Source of the DNA: Thuidium tamariscinum | Lineage: Eukaryota > Streptophyta > Bryopsida > Hypnales > Thuidiaceae | DNA length: 64,000 bases | Assembly (NCBI GenBank): GCA_947034885.2 | Contig: OX344757.2 | Location: 5,704,001-5,768,000, forward strand | Direction: 5' to 3' | Shown here: piece by piece, positions 10,521 to 21,875 of the stretch | Layout of the letters: every line of letters begins with the position of its first letter | How positions within the stretch are numbered: position 1 is the first letter of the stretch | The notes under the pieces: generated by a model | Seen by the model: the letters and a program-made list of their open reading frames with translations, nothing else | Database searches by the model: none | Told to the model about the DNA's origin: nothing | Position numbers and translations under genes: made by a program

Positions 10521-13500
10521 CATGTAAATGTCCGGAGTATTTCTTTAATAGTTTTAGGAAAATAGTTATAATTGAACAATACACCAATCCTTTGGTAACC
10601 TTAATCCATTCATTAGAGCCTTAGAGGATTTTTGAGTTCTAAAGAGGGCCGCTAAGAGGTGTTTGGAAGGGTGCTTTTGTATTTAAATATTCTCCTTGAG
10701 GATGACTACTTCCCTATACGTGCTCATTGGAAAAGATTTTTTTCCAATGTGTACTTCCATGTGACAATAGCTTTCATTGGGTGGATCACGGAGACCATGA
10801 TGAAGCTTTGTCATTTAAAATTTGGGTTTAGGACATGAAGATGACACCAAACTATCCAATCAGGAACACTATTTTGTACAACCATTAAGATAATAATATA
10901 GTATTGTACATTGACTCCACTAGTGGATTTTCTTTTACAACCATCGATATAATGTTATACTATCCAAATTTAATATTTGGTAATAGTGCCTTGTTATTGT
11001 AGTCTCTACTTTTACTTCACACAATATTTCAACTACTAGTTTTTGTCTTCATTAAATAGGTGTGCATGTCTATCTCTAAGGGCCTTATATAGATTTCAAA
11101 AACCCTCTTATGCTTTGCTATAAGTCATCCAACAAATAAAAAGTAGACATGTCTTAGATCAAATAGGAAAAACATAATACACGATATCTCTTATGGATTG
11201 AAAGATATAAATGTTTCATGATGGAGGTGTTTCAAATTAGCAAATGAACTTTTCTTTTTTTCATCATGTTTTCCCAGGTCTAAGGACTTCCTTGTACCAA
11301 ATCTATATAAGTTAATGTTTTGAATTCAGTTTGAATATTGCCAAATAAAATGTGGTATTACATGATATCAACTAATCCATTTAAAAAATTAAAGATTTGA
11401 ACATATTTAAACCACTAAGCCAGATGAAAATAATCTATTGTGATGAAGTGCAATTGATATAATTAGTATCGCACTTGTGCTCATTAGCTTGTATAAAATT
11501 GATCCTCTTATAATATCTCGTTTTGTCAATTCCAATTTTTACAGAATATAAGATCTTTTTTAAACATACACCTAATTAGATTCTCCTTAAACATACACCG
11601 AATCGGATACTTTAAGTATATATAGAAAATTTTTATTTAAGAAATTCCTCTTCTAAATACACTAATTGCAAACATGACATGAAACTTTTGAGACTATTAA
11701 CACATTCACTGTAAGGAAAGATGGAATGGGATTGGTAGACTAGTATTACATTCCTAGTACAACCTATCTAATATCTACAAATTAGTGACGTGGTAATTAA
11801 CGACGAGACTAATTGATGATGCGACCACCAGACCAACTCACAAAATAACAACACTAATTAAGAGTTTTGGTTCAATAATGGAATATTAAAGGAGATACCC
11901 CAAGACCCAAGTCAATTTTTTTCTAATGCACACCTTTAATTTGTACCCTACAATATATTTAAAAACACCCTATATCATTTTCTATATATTGTAGTATATA
12001 AAATTTTAAAATCAAATTGTAATTTTTATCAAAATGATTATTTGGCATCCTACATTTGTTCATACATATATAGCTACTTCTTCCACTCACTGTAGCCCTT
12101 GAGATTGAATAGTCTTACAAATATTAAATCATTGCATGTATTTGTTGTTCATCACTTACACTTCTTTGCAACAAACTTTAGAGCCGCTCTTGTTTGTTGG
12201 AATCAATGGACTGGTAATTTGGAAAAAAATCATTTTAATATTAACAATCTTTCTATGAATCTCCCTATGACCCTATTCTTATTTTAATTCAACAAAATTT
12301 GAAAACATCACACCACAATTGGAGATGCAGCATCCAAAAAATAAAATAAAAGTTGTTCCCTAAAGGGTTATAAGGGTCTATGCATGTATACCATTCTAAC
12401 ATTTGTTTAAAGCAAAAATTGAAAAAAGTCATCTACCAAGGATGAAATAATATTAGCTGAAAATGACTCAAATATACTTCTAATTTAAAATTAGTAGCCT
12501 TATTGAAGTCTATAAATTCCTATACAATTGAAGTTTGTAATTCAAGTACATTTTTCAACAATAGACATAAATAAAAAGTGATGTGAAGTCTTTGTATTCT
12601 GTTTTCAGAAGTAAAATTTGAAAAGTTGGTGACCAAAGAAATATGAGGTTAAAGGGCTTAACATGCATGATTCCAATCAATTTATGCCTTTTCAAAATCT
12701 AATCTACAATTTGTTTAAATGAATTTTGAACGTGCATTTTTCTCCTAAATTGAGCATATAAGCGTATTTGAGGCTCATTTTCAAAAACTCTCAACACTAC
12801 GTAAAGTGAAGAATGTAATGGGTAGTTGATTAACCTTGCACAAAATCTTGAATAGAAAAATCACTGTCAATCATTTTCTAAATTGGATTGTTGACATTAA
12901 AATAAGACTTCTTAGAAGACTTTCCAAAAAATAAGAACCACTAAAAATAACAACTTTGTTAGTTTTAATTTAACTTCAAAATTATGCAAACACCAAAGTT
13001 AGGTGCCTTGGGCATTTAGTAATTTATTGATTAAAGACTTATAAGAGACTTCCACGACCTACTAGTACATTGGTAGAAGAGGATTTCTTCCATAATTCAA
13101 TGAACATTAGAAAGTGAAATAGTTGTGTGAGGTGAATATTTTGTTTAGAAGTCTCTTAAAAGAAATCAAAATTGATATTGTCTACGAAAATGTGGCATAG
13201 AAAATCAATTGTTTGAATAATTCAGTGGACACAAAAGTATATTCATTATTTCAGTGAAAGATTTGACTTTGATGATTTGATTTTCAAATTTTTGTATCAA
13301 ATCGTAAATGACAAATGCAATCAATGCTACATCATTTACTATCTTAAACTACAAATATTACTTGGTTAATTCTTACCACAAAATAATTTGATAGCCCGCA
13401 TGTCTAATACTCAATAACTCAAATTACATATGAATTTCAAACATTTGGAAATTCATCCAAGTAATCAAATATTTTTTCATTCAACTTTCAATATGTTTGA

Positions 13501-13648
13501 TTTAGTAGTGTGAACACATTGTTCATAGTACAAAATATTTTTATATATACATATATCCTATTACAAAATGAAAGGCACACAACGTGGCCATCAACTTCCT
13601 TGTACTAAAATACTCTCTACTAAATCATACTCACTCACACACTCACTA
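10521..13648. other. AT-rich intergenic DNA with repeat fragments
   Basis: 10521-10640 and 11100-11290 continue the duplication of 5462-5720, split by about 460 bp of unrelated DNA. About 12595-13025 is a diverged forward family-B copy ending TTGGGCATTTAGTAA. No gene is supported; the frames at 10168 and 12099 lack any family signal. Confidence 0.55.
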
Positions 13649-15229
13649 CTACAAAGGTGAGTCACGAAAAACTAATTCGGGGGGTTTCATGCACCATGGA
13701 GGCCCCATGAGCAAACTTACCACCTCCGTACACGTTGGTCTGTCCTTTGGATCTTTTCTAGTCAATTGATCCAACTTCAAGGCAAAGTACCTACATGCAT
13801 CTCGATTTTTGAAGATGTCTTCATCAAAGTTGCCAGTCCACTCAATCTTCATGCTTTCTGCCAATTTTCCAATAGAATATGAATCCAATTGCACTGTATA
13901 TCGATGCGTTGCTTGCATAATGGATAGGCTTGTATCGGAATTTTGTGGCCCAAATGTGTAGAACAACTCTGGAGCCACCCACCAACGCCCTAGTTGTTGT
14001 CTCTCCATCTCTTCATTGGTACGGTATCCATAGTGCGATGGGGCTTTCTCATCCATATGACTTGCAATTCCCCAATCACAAATACCGATGTTGATGATCT
14101 CGTTGGAATAATCAGGAAAATGCAACAATATATTCCTTGGAGACAAGTCGTTGTGCAACACCAATGACTGATGCATAAGATGAGTCACGTACACAAGAGC
14201 CCATGCTAATTTGGCCTTGTGCCTTCGAAAAAGGCTGACTTCTTTTTGTTTCTCCTCAGGCAATTGTCTGATCTGATTCACCTTGTGCCATTCCACGGTT
14301 GGTGACACCTTCTTGTTCAAATCGAGCAATTCATCCAAATGACCTCCATTCCACCATAGAGTATACGCCTCCATGGTTTTCGAATTCATGGCACAAAACT
14401 TTATTATGCCAGCATGATTTAGGGGACATACCAAGGCTTCTACGGATCATTCCACCCTTGCATCGTGCAAGTTCTTGATTTTTGGCATTTTCCCAGCTAA
14501 AGTGATATATTCAGGGAACGTATCCAACCCTAAAATACGCACTTTGCGCACCTTGCCATGCCCACCTTCACGACAGAATCCACTAAGGGGCTCCACCTTT
14601 GCTGAAGGTGGTATCCAAGTAATACATAGTCCACCATCTTTTGCAAATGCAGCCTTCACAGCATCGTTTTTCCACTTGAAACCCCTTGATCCAGACTTTG
14701 ATAATTTCTTCACAACTGTTTGCCACCATTCCATCTTCTCACGAAACTCCTTTGCTTCATCATCTAGTGGTTGCCCTGCCACTTGTGGTCGAAGATCACT
14801 CATCAATCTCTTGGTATTAAAAATTATAGACTGAACAGTGTCGGTAAGCCAATGTTGAAGGCTTGAATTGTATGTCAAATCCATATCTTTGAAATCATCA
14901 GATTCATAGCACTTGCTTAAAATCCTAGCCTCCAAATCATCCACCAATTTTAGAGCACCTATCGAGGGATCTCTGAAATAGCTTGCCTCCAGAAATTGCA
15001 CACTTTTTCTTGCATACCATTGTAAGGACACCTCATATGCAAACTTTGTATAACTTGGAGGTGGGTACGTCGGGTCCTTCTCATTAGCTGTCCTAGGCTT
15101 CTTTGGCTTGGTTTCGGTTGCACTCCCAGTTGTCACGCCTGTAGCTATAGGGACTTCAAAATGCTTAGGATCATCTAGATCCCAAATTGACCTCCGCCTC
15201 GTGCTAGTGCCTTCACGTGGATTGGACAT
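13649..15229 (-). pseudogene. Divergent protein-kinase-like gene interrupted by one TGA
   Basis: The frame runs 527 codons from the ATG at 15229, broken only by TGA at 14449-14447. The first half has a Ser/Arg-rich start, an alpha-helical middle, then a kinase glycine loop (GGHGKVRKV) and an AGK motif where the ATP-binding lysine belongs. Past the stop come helix C and the hinge, the catalytic loop HNDLSPRNIL (Asp and Asn kept), DWG in place of DFG, VAPEL, DSYSIGKLAES and KDPKDRPT. The catalytic residues therefore survive, so the protein may once have been active. The TGA lies between subdomains III and IV, at a place compatible with a former tryptophan TGG. Upstream lie the same promoter block and array as the WCHIDKLF genes. 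TAG, TAG and TGA follow in tandem at the end of the frame. Confidence 0.72.
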
Positions 15230-15320
15230 GGTGCTCCTTCAAAGAAATAACACCAACTTCTAATTTCGTAGGAGAAAAATGCAAAAAGTCCGCCCTCAAG
15301 AAAATAAACCTGGACCAACG

Positions 15321-15395
15321 GGCACGCATTCAGCCACTCAGAGGTGGGTGAAAGACAGTGCGCATGGCCAAGAGTGGCGACTGCGGGTAATGGAG
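15321..15395 (-). promoter_or_regulatory. Conserved promoter block, kinase unit
   Basis: The sequence carries CAGCCAC, GGTGGGTGA and GAGTGGCGACTGCGGGTA in the same order and position as the block upstream of WCHIDKLF paralogues 1 and 2. The downstream protein is unrelated to those paralogues, so the regulatory module is shared across families. Confidence 0.58.
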
Positions 15396-15650
15396 AACGC
15401 TTAAGTATCGAACAGCGGGTGTGAGGCGACCACGGATCGAGAGGGGCGACTGCGGGTCGGCATGGAGGCGACTGCGGGTAGGTTTAGGGCGACCGCGGCT
15501 CTGTGGAGGGGCGACAGCGGGTAGGTGGAGGGCGACCGCGGATCTGTGGAGGGGCGACCGCGGATAGGGGGGGGGGCGACCGCGCCTCTTCTGGGCCGAC
15601 CGCGCCTTTGGGGGCGACCGTGTCTCTTGGGGCGACCGCGTCTGGGCTTC
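15373..15650 (-). repeat. CG-dense array of GCGACCGCGGGT-like units, kinase locus
   Basis: About a dozen units (GCGACTGCGGGT, GCGACCGCGGAT and similar) sit in the same orientation relative to the gene as at the other loci. It lies between the kinase gene (minus) and an open frame on the plus strand beginning near 15816, so it could act in both directions. Confidence 0.72.
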
Positions 15651-15914
15651 ACTAGGTCATAGAAAAAAAGAGTTAAGAATTGTCAAATAGATTAGAAACT
15701 AATCTTTTGTTTTCTTTTGCATTATAAAATTTTATTTAAAAATTTTATTCGAAAAAACCAAAATACTTTTGAATCACAAATCTTTTTAAATAGGATATTT
15801 TAGTTTAAGAAATGAATTTTTTATTTTTCTGACTTCGGCAATGCAAGTTTAGGTGGTCTCGGTAGTTTACGCAACGGAAATAAGGATCCACAAGAAGATG
15901 AAACGTTGGAGTCC

Positions 15915-16391
15915 ATGTTTGGTCTACGTTCGGTGAAGTCATCGGATCGATCTCTTTTTTTGGGCGCAAATGAGATCATCATTCCAAACGGATCAAAAGC
16001 AAGACAACCAGCAATGAAAGAGTCCAAAAAAGCTAGAAATAAAAGAATACTGGAGGCCTTTGCAAGATCACCATCGAAGCGGCAAAGTCTAGGTCGAACC
16101 CCCCTTGATGTATGTGAACCTTTCTCACAAAGCAAAGTGAAACCGGTTAATGGTCTTGAACAAGGGATTGGGAAGTCTACACTAGGAGGTAGAGACATGG
16201 TGAAAGAGAAAAAGAAGGGTAGACGCAAGAGATCGCTTGCATCAAAGCAAATATCCGGAAGAAAAGAGCGAGCTCTACAGTCTTCATCCGATAGTATGGA
16301 CAGCACAAGTAATGAAGAAGACTCGGAATGGGATTCAAGAGGTCATAGTAGTGGAGCTGAGGTGAGAGGAGACGTTGATTACAAGCCTTAG
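15915..16391 (+). CDS. Hypothetical basic protein or terminal exon
   Basis: The ATG at 15915 opens 158 codons to TAG at 16391; the frame is open further upstream to about 15816 (reading SDFGNASLGGLGSLRNG). A possible splice acceptor lies near 15846, so this may be the last exon of a broken gene rather than a full gene. The protein is rich in Lys, Arg and Ser, has a basic cluster (KEKKKGRRKR) and an acidic Ser-rich tail, which suggests a nuclear protein. No domain is recognised. It is divergent to the kinase gene across the array. Confidence 0.4.
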   Translation: MFGLRSVKSSDRSLFLGANEIIIPNGSKARQPAMKESKKARNKRILEAFARSPSKRQSLGRTPLDVCEPFSQSKVKPVNGLEQGIGKSTLGGRDMVKEKKKGRRKRSLASKQISGRKERALQSSSDSMDSTSNEEDSEWDSRGHSSGAEVRGDVDYKP

Positions 16392-16589
16392 AAATTAAAG
16401 GAATGTAGACTTAGGTGTTTAGATATTCATGGTACATGGAGCTTGTAATGGAAATGGTTTGTTTGAACCTTTGAAAGTAATACAAGTTTTCATGCGCATG
16501 TTGGAAACGTCACTATGATTTATTGATTTTTGATTTATTGGTTTCATGGTATTCAAAAATAATGAACAAAAATTAAATTGTGACAATGT

Positions 16590-17482
16590 TTACACCTTGT
16601 GACCATCTCGTCCCACCTCAAGGTTGTAACGCTTCACCTTGTACAATCCATCATAGGAATAGATTTTGTTCCATCCAACGTCCACATCATGGCCCCTAAT
16701 CAAACGAACAACTTCCCCACGTTTGTAGGAGTTAATAAGCGCTTTATTCCCTTTCTTGGGCTTTTGATCCTCTAATTGCCACTTCTCACCTCTGTAATCG
16801 TTTCCACCCTGGCCAGTGTATTTGACTATCTCCCCATGGTCATCATCATTTTGGTAACCACCTGAGATCACCATGCTGCAAGCCACCTTCTCCCCTCGAT
16901 CTTCAACCCATGCAATCCCTCCTTGCACTTGCCGGTGCAACCCAACGGCAAACATTTCGGACCAAATTCAAATTGATCACCGACTACGATTCCGGGAACG
17001 TGACCAAACTTTTGAAACTCATTAGATTTTCCTTCTTCATTCATTTGCTTCATTGCCTGCAAGTCAGGCCGATTACCAAGCAACTGACCCCTCGTCTTGA
17101 GTTTTTGATAATGCTGTAAGATCCGGGAGTACAGAGTACACCGCTGCAAAAATTGATCCCTGACACTGACCTGGTTAAAATCTCTTGGTAGTTCTCCATC
17201 TACCTCATAAGCTCCCGCTCCATTAGGGTCTGAAGTTGCCTCTCCCTCAAGAGTTCCCGCTAGTTGTGGCCTTGTGGGGTTCTTCGTGACTTTCCTCGGC
17301 AATCTCACACAACCCTCGGAAAAATCTCGCGTGGCAATAGGACCGTCGCCATCTATATGGAACAAGGCTAGACGGACTGAAGCAATGGATTGAGCTGGCT
17401 TTTTTGGCTTTTTATTTTTTTGACTTCGAAAACAAAAAATCATCAATTTTTTTTTCTCTTGAGTAGTAGGGAAATGAAACAT
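16590..17482 (-). pseudogene. SUVH-like SRA-domain gene with a one-base deletion and no SET domain
   Basis: The SRA (YDG) domain of plant SUVH histone H3K9 methyltransferases binds methylated cytosine. Here the N-terminal helical part (RDQFLQR, NRPDLQAM) runs into GHVPGIVVGDQFEF; then the frame shifts near 16958. The next frame continues with VGLHRQVQGGIAW, VISGGYQNDDDHGE, YTGQGG and IYSYDGLYKVKRY. The spacing between the two parts is 17 bases where a multiple of three is expected, consistent with loss of one base. The reading ends at TAA just after the SRA domain; the pre-SET, SET and post-SET domains are absent. The start is uncertain; the first in-frame ATG is at 17482. It could be the remnant of a full SUVH gene or of an SRA-only derivative. 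Confidence 0.78.
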
Positions 17483-17506
17483 AATGTTTAAAAAGGGTTT
17501 TGACAA

Positions 17507-19649
17507 TTGGTGGTATAATCATAGACTTTTATATTTTATCCTAACAAGGCGAATCTTTAAATCCTAAATGTCTAAAAGGTCCTTTTTCCAAAACTACCTC
17601 CAAATTGCCATATTAAAATTGAAATTATATTAAATTTTTTGCAGAATCAATTGAGAAATCCTACCATCATCATTACTAAATTAGTCTACTAGTCTTTCTA
17701 ATATTTTTAGATTTTGACAATGTAAATTTTGAGATACCATACATAAAAGATTAGAAGTTCTTTTTTTCCGTAGACAGAAAGATTTTTGAGACCATATCTC
17801 AAACTTTCACAGAAGATGAATTTCTCAATTTTTGCCAAGTGCAATTATAAATAATTTATAATATATGCGTGAATTTTGATAAGGATGGGATCAATGAAAG
17901 AGTGATTTCAAAGCCTTGCAATTCAGTGACGTATATTGGAAAAACATAATTTTCACTTGGCTATGTCCATTCACTATATACTTCAACTAATCACTATTGG
18001 CCTCTTGCTGCTTACTAATCAAGGATATTGTTTTTTATAAAGTGGTTATTGATTGGCTAATTTTCTCTCTCCAATTTTGCATTGAGCATTTTTGCAATTG
18101 CTTGGTTTTGAAAAGTCATCCAAGGTTTATATTTTTGTCTAAATCAAGACCTTTTGTTTAGCTATGAAAAGACAACTTCATATAATACATCAAATGAACA
18201 TAAAATTGCCTATTTATTTAGATCTAAATAGACCATACATTTGGACAATTCCGATAAATTGGTTGATTGCCTTAATGGGATCACTCTTTTTCATTTAAGG
18301 TATAGACCTAAGTTAAGATGTCTTGTGATGTGAGGCTTTTAACTTTAATTATTGTATTTAAGATGACTTTATTTCTTTTTAAAAGCTATGAAGAGCGTCT
18401 ATTCAAATTCCTATGGCTTTTTATAAATCCATCCACATTTAAAAAATAAGGCTATCTTATATATGAAATTTAAGTCTCTAATTTGTTCTCAATGTATTCA
18501 TGCCATTCTTAAAAAAAAATTCCTTTCTTCTACTATGTACACATATAGGGGATATACAAAGAAATGGAATGCCATTTTCATTATTATACAATTACTTATG
18601 ATAGAAATATAAATTCGGGTACAAATATGGCATATTATACTACATGGATATGTATATAGACTTTGGCATATCTCCCATATCAAATGCCAAATGCCATACC
18701 ATGCACTTGAAAATTCAAATAGGGGTGTAGGGAGGGTGAGTGATCAAATGAATTTAACTTATTTTTTGGAGCTTACTGAAGAAGTCATGGTTGGGAGGTT
18801 GGGCTTTAATCAATTTTATTTATTTATTTCTTAGTAATACCTTTAGATAGATAGGAACCTCTCCTCACTACAACCTAATTAATATTAAAAATGATATGTA
18901 GCATTTGATGGGCCATATAGAAGCCCTGCATATGATATAATTTAAAAAAAACTAAACAGACCCTTTCTTTTTTATCACTTAGTTTTAAAATAAATCATAG
19001 TAAATTTTCTAAGTTCAGTGGGCATTTCAGGATAAATGAACAAATACTATCATGACTATTTGATCAAACTTCAATATTCTTCACATTGTTTAGTGAATTA
19101 TTGCAATTACAATTGTATCAAGTATTATACACATATTTTTTCAAAAGTATTTTTTTTCTCATAAGGATTTTCGAATTTTTTGTGAATTTTTTTCAAATAA
19201 AAAAGAAACTCTGAGAATGTGATAATTCCTTATATGCATATATTATGGGATGAATTTTTATGTTATTCTATGATAGAAAATTCAATAGACCATACTAAAT
19301 ACTAATAGATCCAAAGTTCAAATGGTGATTAAATACTCAATGATGTAAATTTCCTAAATTATTGAAATTAGGATAAACTTTCAAATTGGAATAAAAAATA
19401 AATTTTCTTAATTTCTTCAAATTGGATTGAATAGGATGTTGCTATTTTTCTTTGGGAGTTTGGTGTTATTTTATTCTAGGACTTCATTTTTCTATTCCAA
19501 ATTTGAATGCAATTTTTGGTTGGTCAAACAATTAACAAAGTTTTGCATTTCTAATTTAAAAATATGTACCCTAATACCACAAAATGTAATCCTTGAATAT
19601 AAGAACTTCAATAAGTATGCTTGAGAAGTACAACGACTTCCATCCAAGC
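17507..19649. other. AT-rich intergenic DNA
   Basis: No gene, RNA or clean transposon ends recognised over about 2.1 kb. Confidence 0.5.
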
Positions 19650-19653
19650 TTAA

Positions 19654-21228
19654 CCCCTCAATGACTAAAGCTTGTTTCGAACTTCTTAGAATTTGCTCTA
19701 AATTGGAACAAGATACAACATTCTTCATAATTTGAATAAATTTTCTTTTTAACACCTAAAGCCTTCAACTGCGTTTTTTTCGCAAAATAGCAATTTTGGG
19801 TAGCTCACTACGAATGGAGTTTGTTTGTTTTTCTTCAAAATTTTCACAAAACATGTGTCCGAGCAGTAGCTTCAAGGCCCAACAATTTTTATAACTTTAG
19901 ACCACACAGTTAAAGAGTTATGGCATGATATGTTTTTTTGCTTGAAATGCGGGCAGCCTAGGTAGCAAAATAAACTTCTTGAAAATTAATTTTATCTAAA
20001 ATAAAAATTTTGAATATGGTGTACTATGTTTTTTCCTATGTAGAAAGCTTTGATTTGATCCATTTTGATAAATGAGTCAAAAGTAATGAGGAATTTTAGT
20101 TTTGGCTAGTTTGTGGGTAAATATAAAATCTTTATTCTACAAAGAAGTTGAAGTTTTGTATTTAATTCAATTTTTAATATTTTTGGAAAAAAACTAAAAC
20201 ATTGGGTGAAGATTGTTTATTACAATATTTCAACAATTGGGATTGACATTTTTAATTTTTGAAATAAATAGTTCACAATTTAATATTTTCAAGCATTTCC
20301 TACTTCTTTCTACTAACTATTTTTTTCATATGTGTTATACAATTCCAAATGATTTGAATTTTTTTTAACATATAGCCAACTTGAATTTTAAAATGAATTC
20401 ACAGAGTGACCATCATTTTGAGTATTTTTTCATACAAATGTTACCTTGTGCAGAGCATAATCCCTGTTTTTTTGCAGGGTTAAAAAAAAGATTTTTGCTA
20501 CTTCAAAGGTTAATGTCTTGCAGTCTACATGGTGGAAATTTCTGAATGTTTTTGCGTATCTTTTCCAACCACCTAACTACAAGAGCCCACGGTGGAATAT
20601 GTCAAAAACCTTTTTTTTCAAAAAAATTGCACTCGTATTAGAAATTACAGTTCTAGAGTGATTTTGGTGGAAACATAGTCAAAAACCTTTAGGGGTTAAT
20701 TGAAACTTTAGAAATTTGAAGTAGACATGTTAAAGATCACATAGAAAAAGAAAACACAAGTATATCACTTATGGATTGAAAGATTGTAATGTTTGATCAT
20801 GAGGGTGTAGAAACTATGAAAATCTTTGAGCTTTCTTTTTGCATGTCAAATCTAAAAAGGTGGTCACCAAAAAAATACTAGGTGTAGGGGCCTAACAAGC
20901 ATAATCACAATCAATTTATGGCTTCTCAAAATGTACTCTATAATTTTTTTAAATGAATTTCTTGTGTGAGTTTTTCACTAAGATCTAGTGTATTTCTAGG
21001 AGTCTTTAATACTATGGAAAGTCAAGATTGCAATGGATACCCTTGAACTAATTTTTGAATAGAAAAATCATAATCATTCATTTTCAAAATTGGATTATTG
21101 ATGGTAAAACTAGACTTCGAAAAAAGCCTTCCAAAAACATAAACCACTGAAAATGAACTTTTGGTAAGGTTTTCATGAACTTCAAAGTGTCTTTGACACC
21201 ACATTAGGGTGCCTTGGGCATTTAGGGG
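19654..21228 (+). mobile_element. Family-B element carrying a nested family-A element
   Basis: The left end follows TTAA (19650-19653) and starts CCCCTCAATGACTAAAG. The right end is GGGCATTTAGGGG, followed by a degraded target site (TATG). The sequence matches 7947-8585 in reverse complement, except for the internal insertion at 19753-20695. Confidence 0.72.
19753..20695. mobile_element. Family-A element inserted into a family-B copy
   Basis: The 943-bp insert begins CACCTAAAGCC and ends CCTTTAGGGG, with exact TTAA on both sides (19749-19752 and 20696-20699). The other family-B copy reads TTTTCTTTTAATTGAAAC (complement, about 8477-8500) with a single TTAA, which is the unoccupied site. This directly shows TTAA duplication on insertion. 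Confidence 0.82.
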
Positions 21229-21255
21229 TATGATAAAAGTAAGAAAGCCACGAAG

Positions 21256-21540
21256 GCCAGAGCCGAGGTCGCCAGTCTTTTGGGACCCGAAGTCGCCCTC
21301 TCTTCTAGGACCCACGGTCGCTACTTCTTTTGGACCCGCAGTCGCCCTCCCTTGCAGGACCCGCGGTCGCCACTGCTGAGCTCGCCTGCTCTTCCAGGAC
21401 CCGCGGTCGCCAGTCCCGCGGTCGCCCCTCGTGGTTGTACCCGCGGTCGCCTCTCAGGTGGACCTGCACTCGCCCCTACCCGCACGCGCCCCTAAGCGAC
21501 TGCGGGTATATACCGCAGTTGCCTTACCCGCAGTCGCCAC
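21256..21540 (+). repeat. CG-dense array of ACCCGCGGTCGC-like units, locus 2
   Basis: The array is reversed relative to the other loci, exactly as expected because the gene it precedes is on the plus strand. Units such as ACCCGCGGTCGCC recur with short spacers. The surrounding DNA is AT-rich. Confidence 0.75.
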
Positions 21541-21592
21541 TCCTTCTCAGCGCATTGAGAATCACCCACCTAGACGTGGCTGATTGCATGCC
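21528..21592 (+). promoter_or_regulatory. Conserved promoter block, paralogue 2
   Basis: Read on the minus strand this is CAGCCAC, GGTGGGTGA, GCGC, GAGTGGCGACTGCGGGTA, closely matching 15321-15395. It lies between array and gene. Nearby, at 21690-21770, TGTAAATGTGAA-like words occur three times. Confidence 0.55.
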
Positions 21593-21875
21593 CATGAGTT
21601 AGGAGTTTTGGTTCGTTTTGAACTTTTGGTCTTCCGTATTGCTCTGTTCGCCCACACTACATCACCAGTACTATAGAAGATTGATTTTTTGTAAATGTAA
21701 ACATTTTTGTAAATGTGAATAGTTTAAGGTACATCTTTTGTAATGGAAAGACTTCTGTAAATGTGAAGTACAACGATTCTAGGATTTTACACTTTTATAG
21801 TACTAGCTTAGTCTTACAGTCTTAGAAGTTTAGAGAAAGTACATAGTTCAGCATTCTACGTACAGATTGATCATT

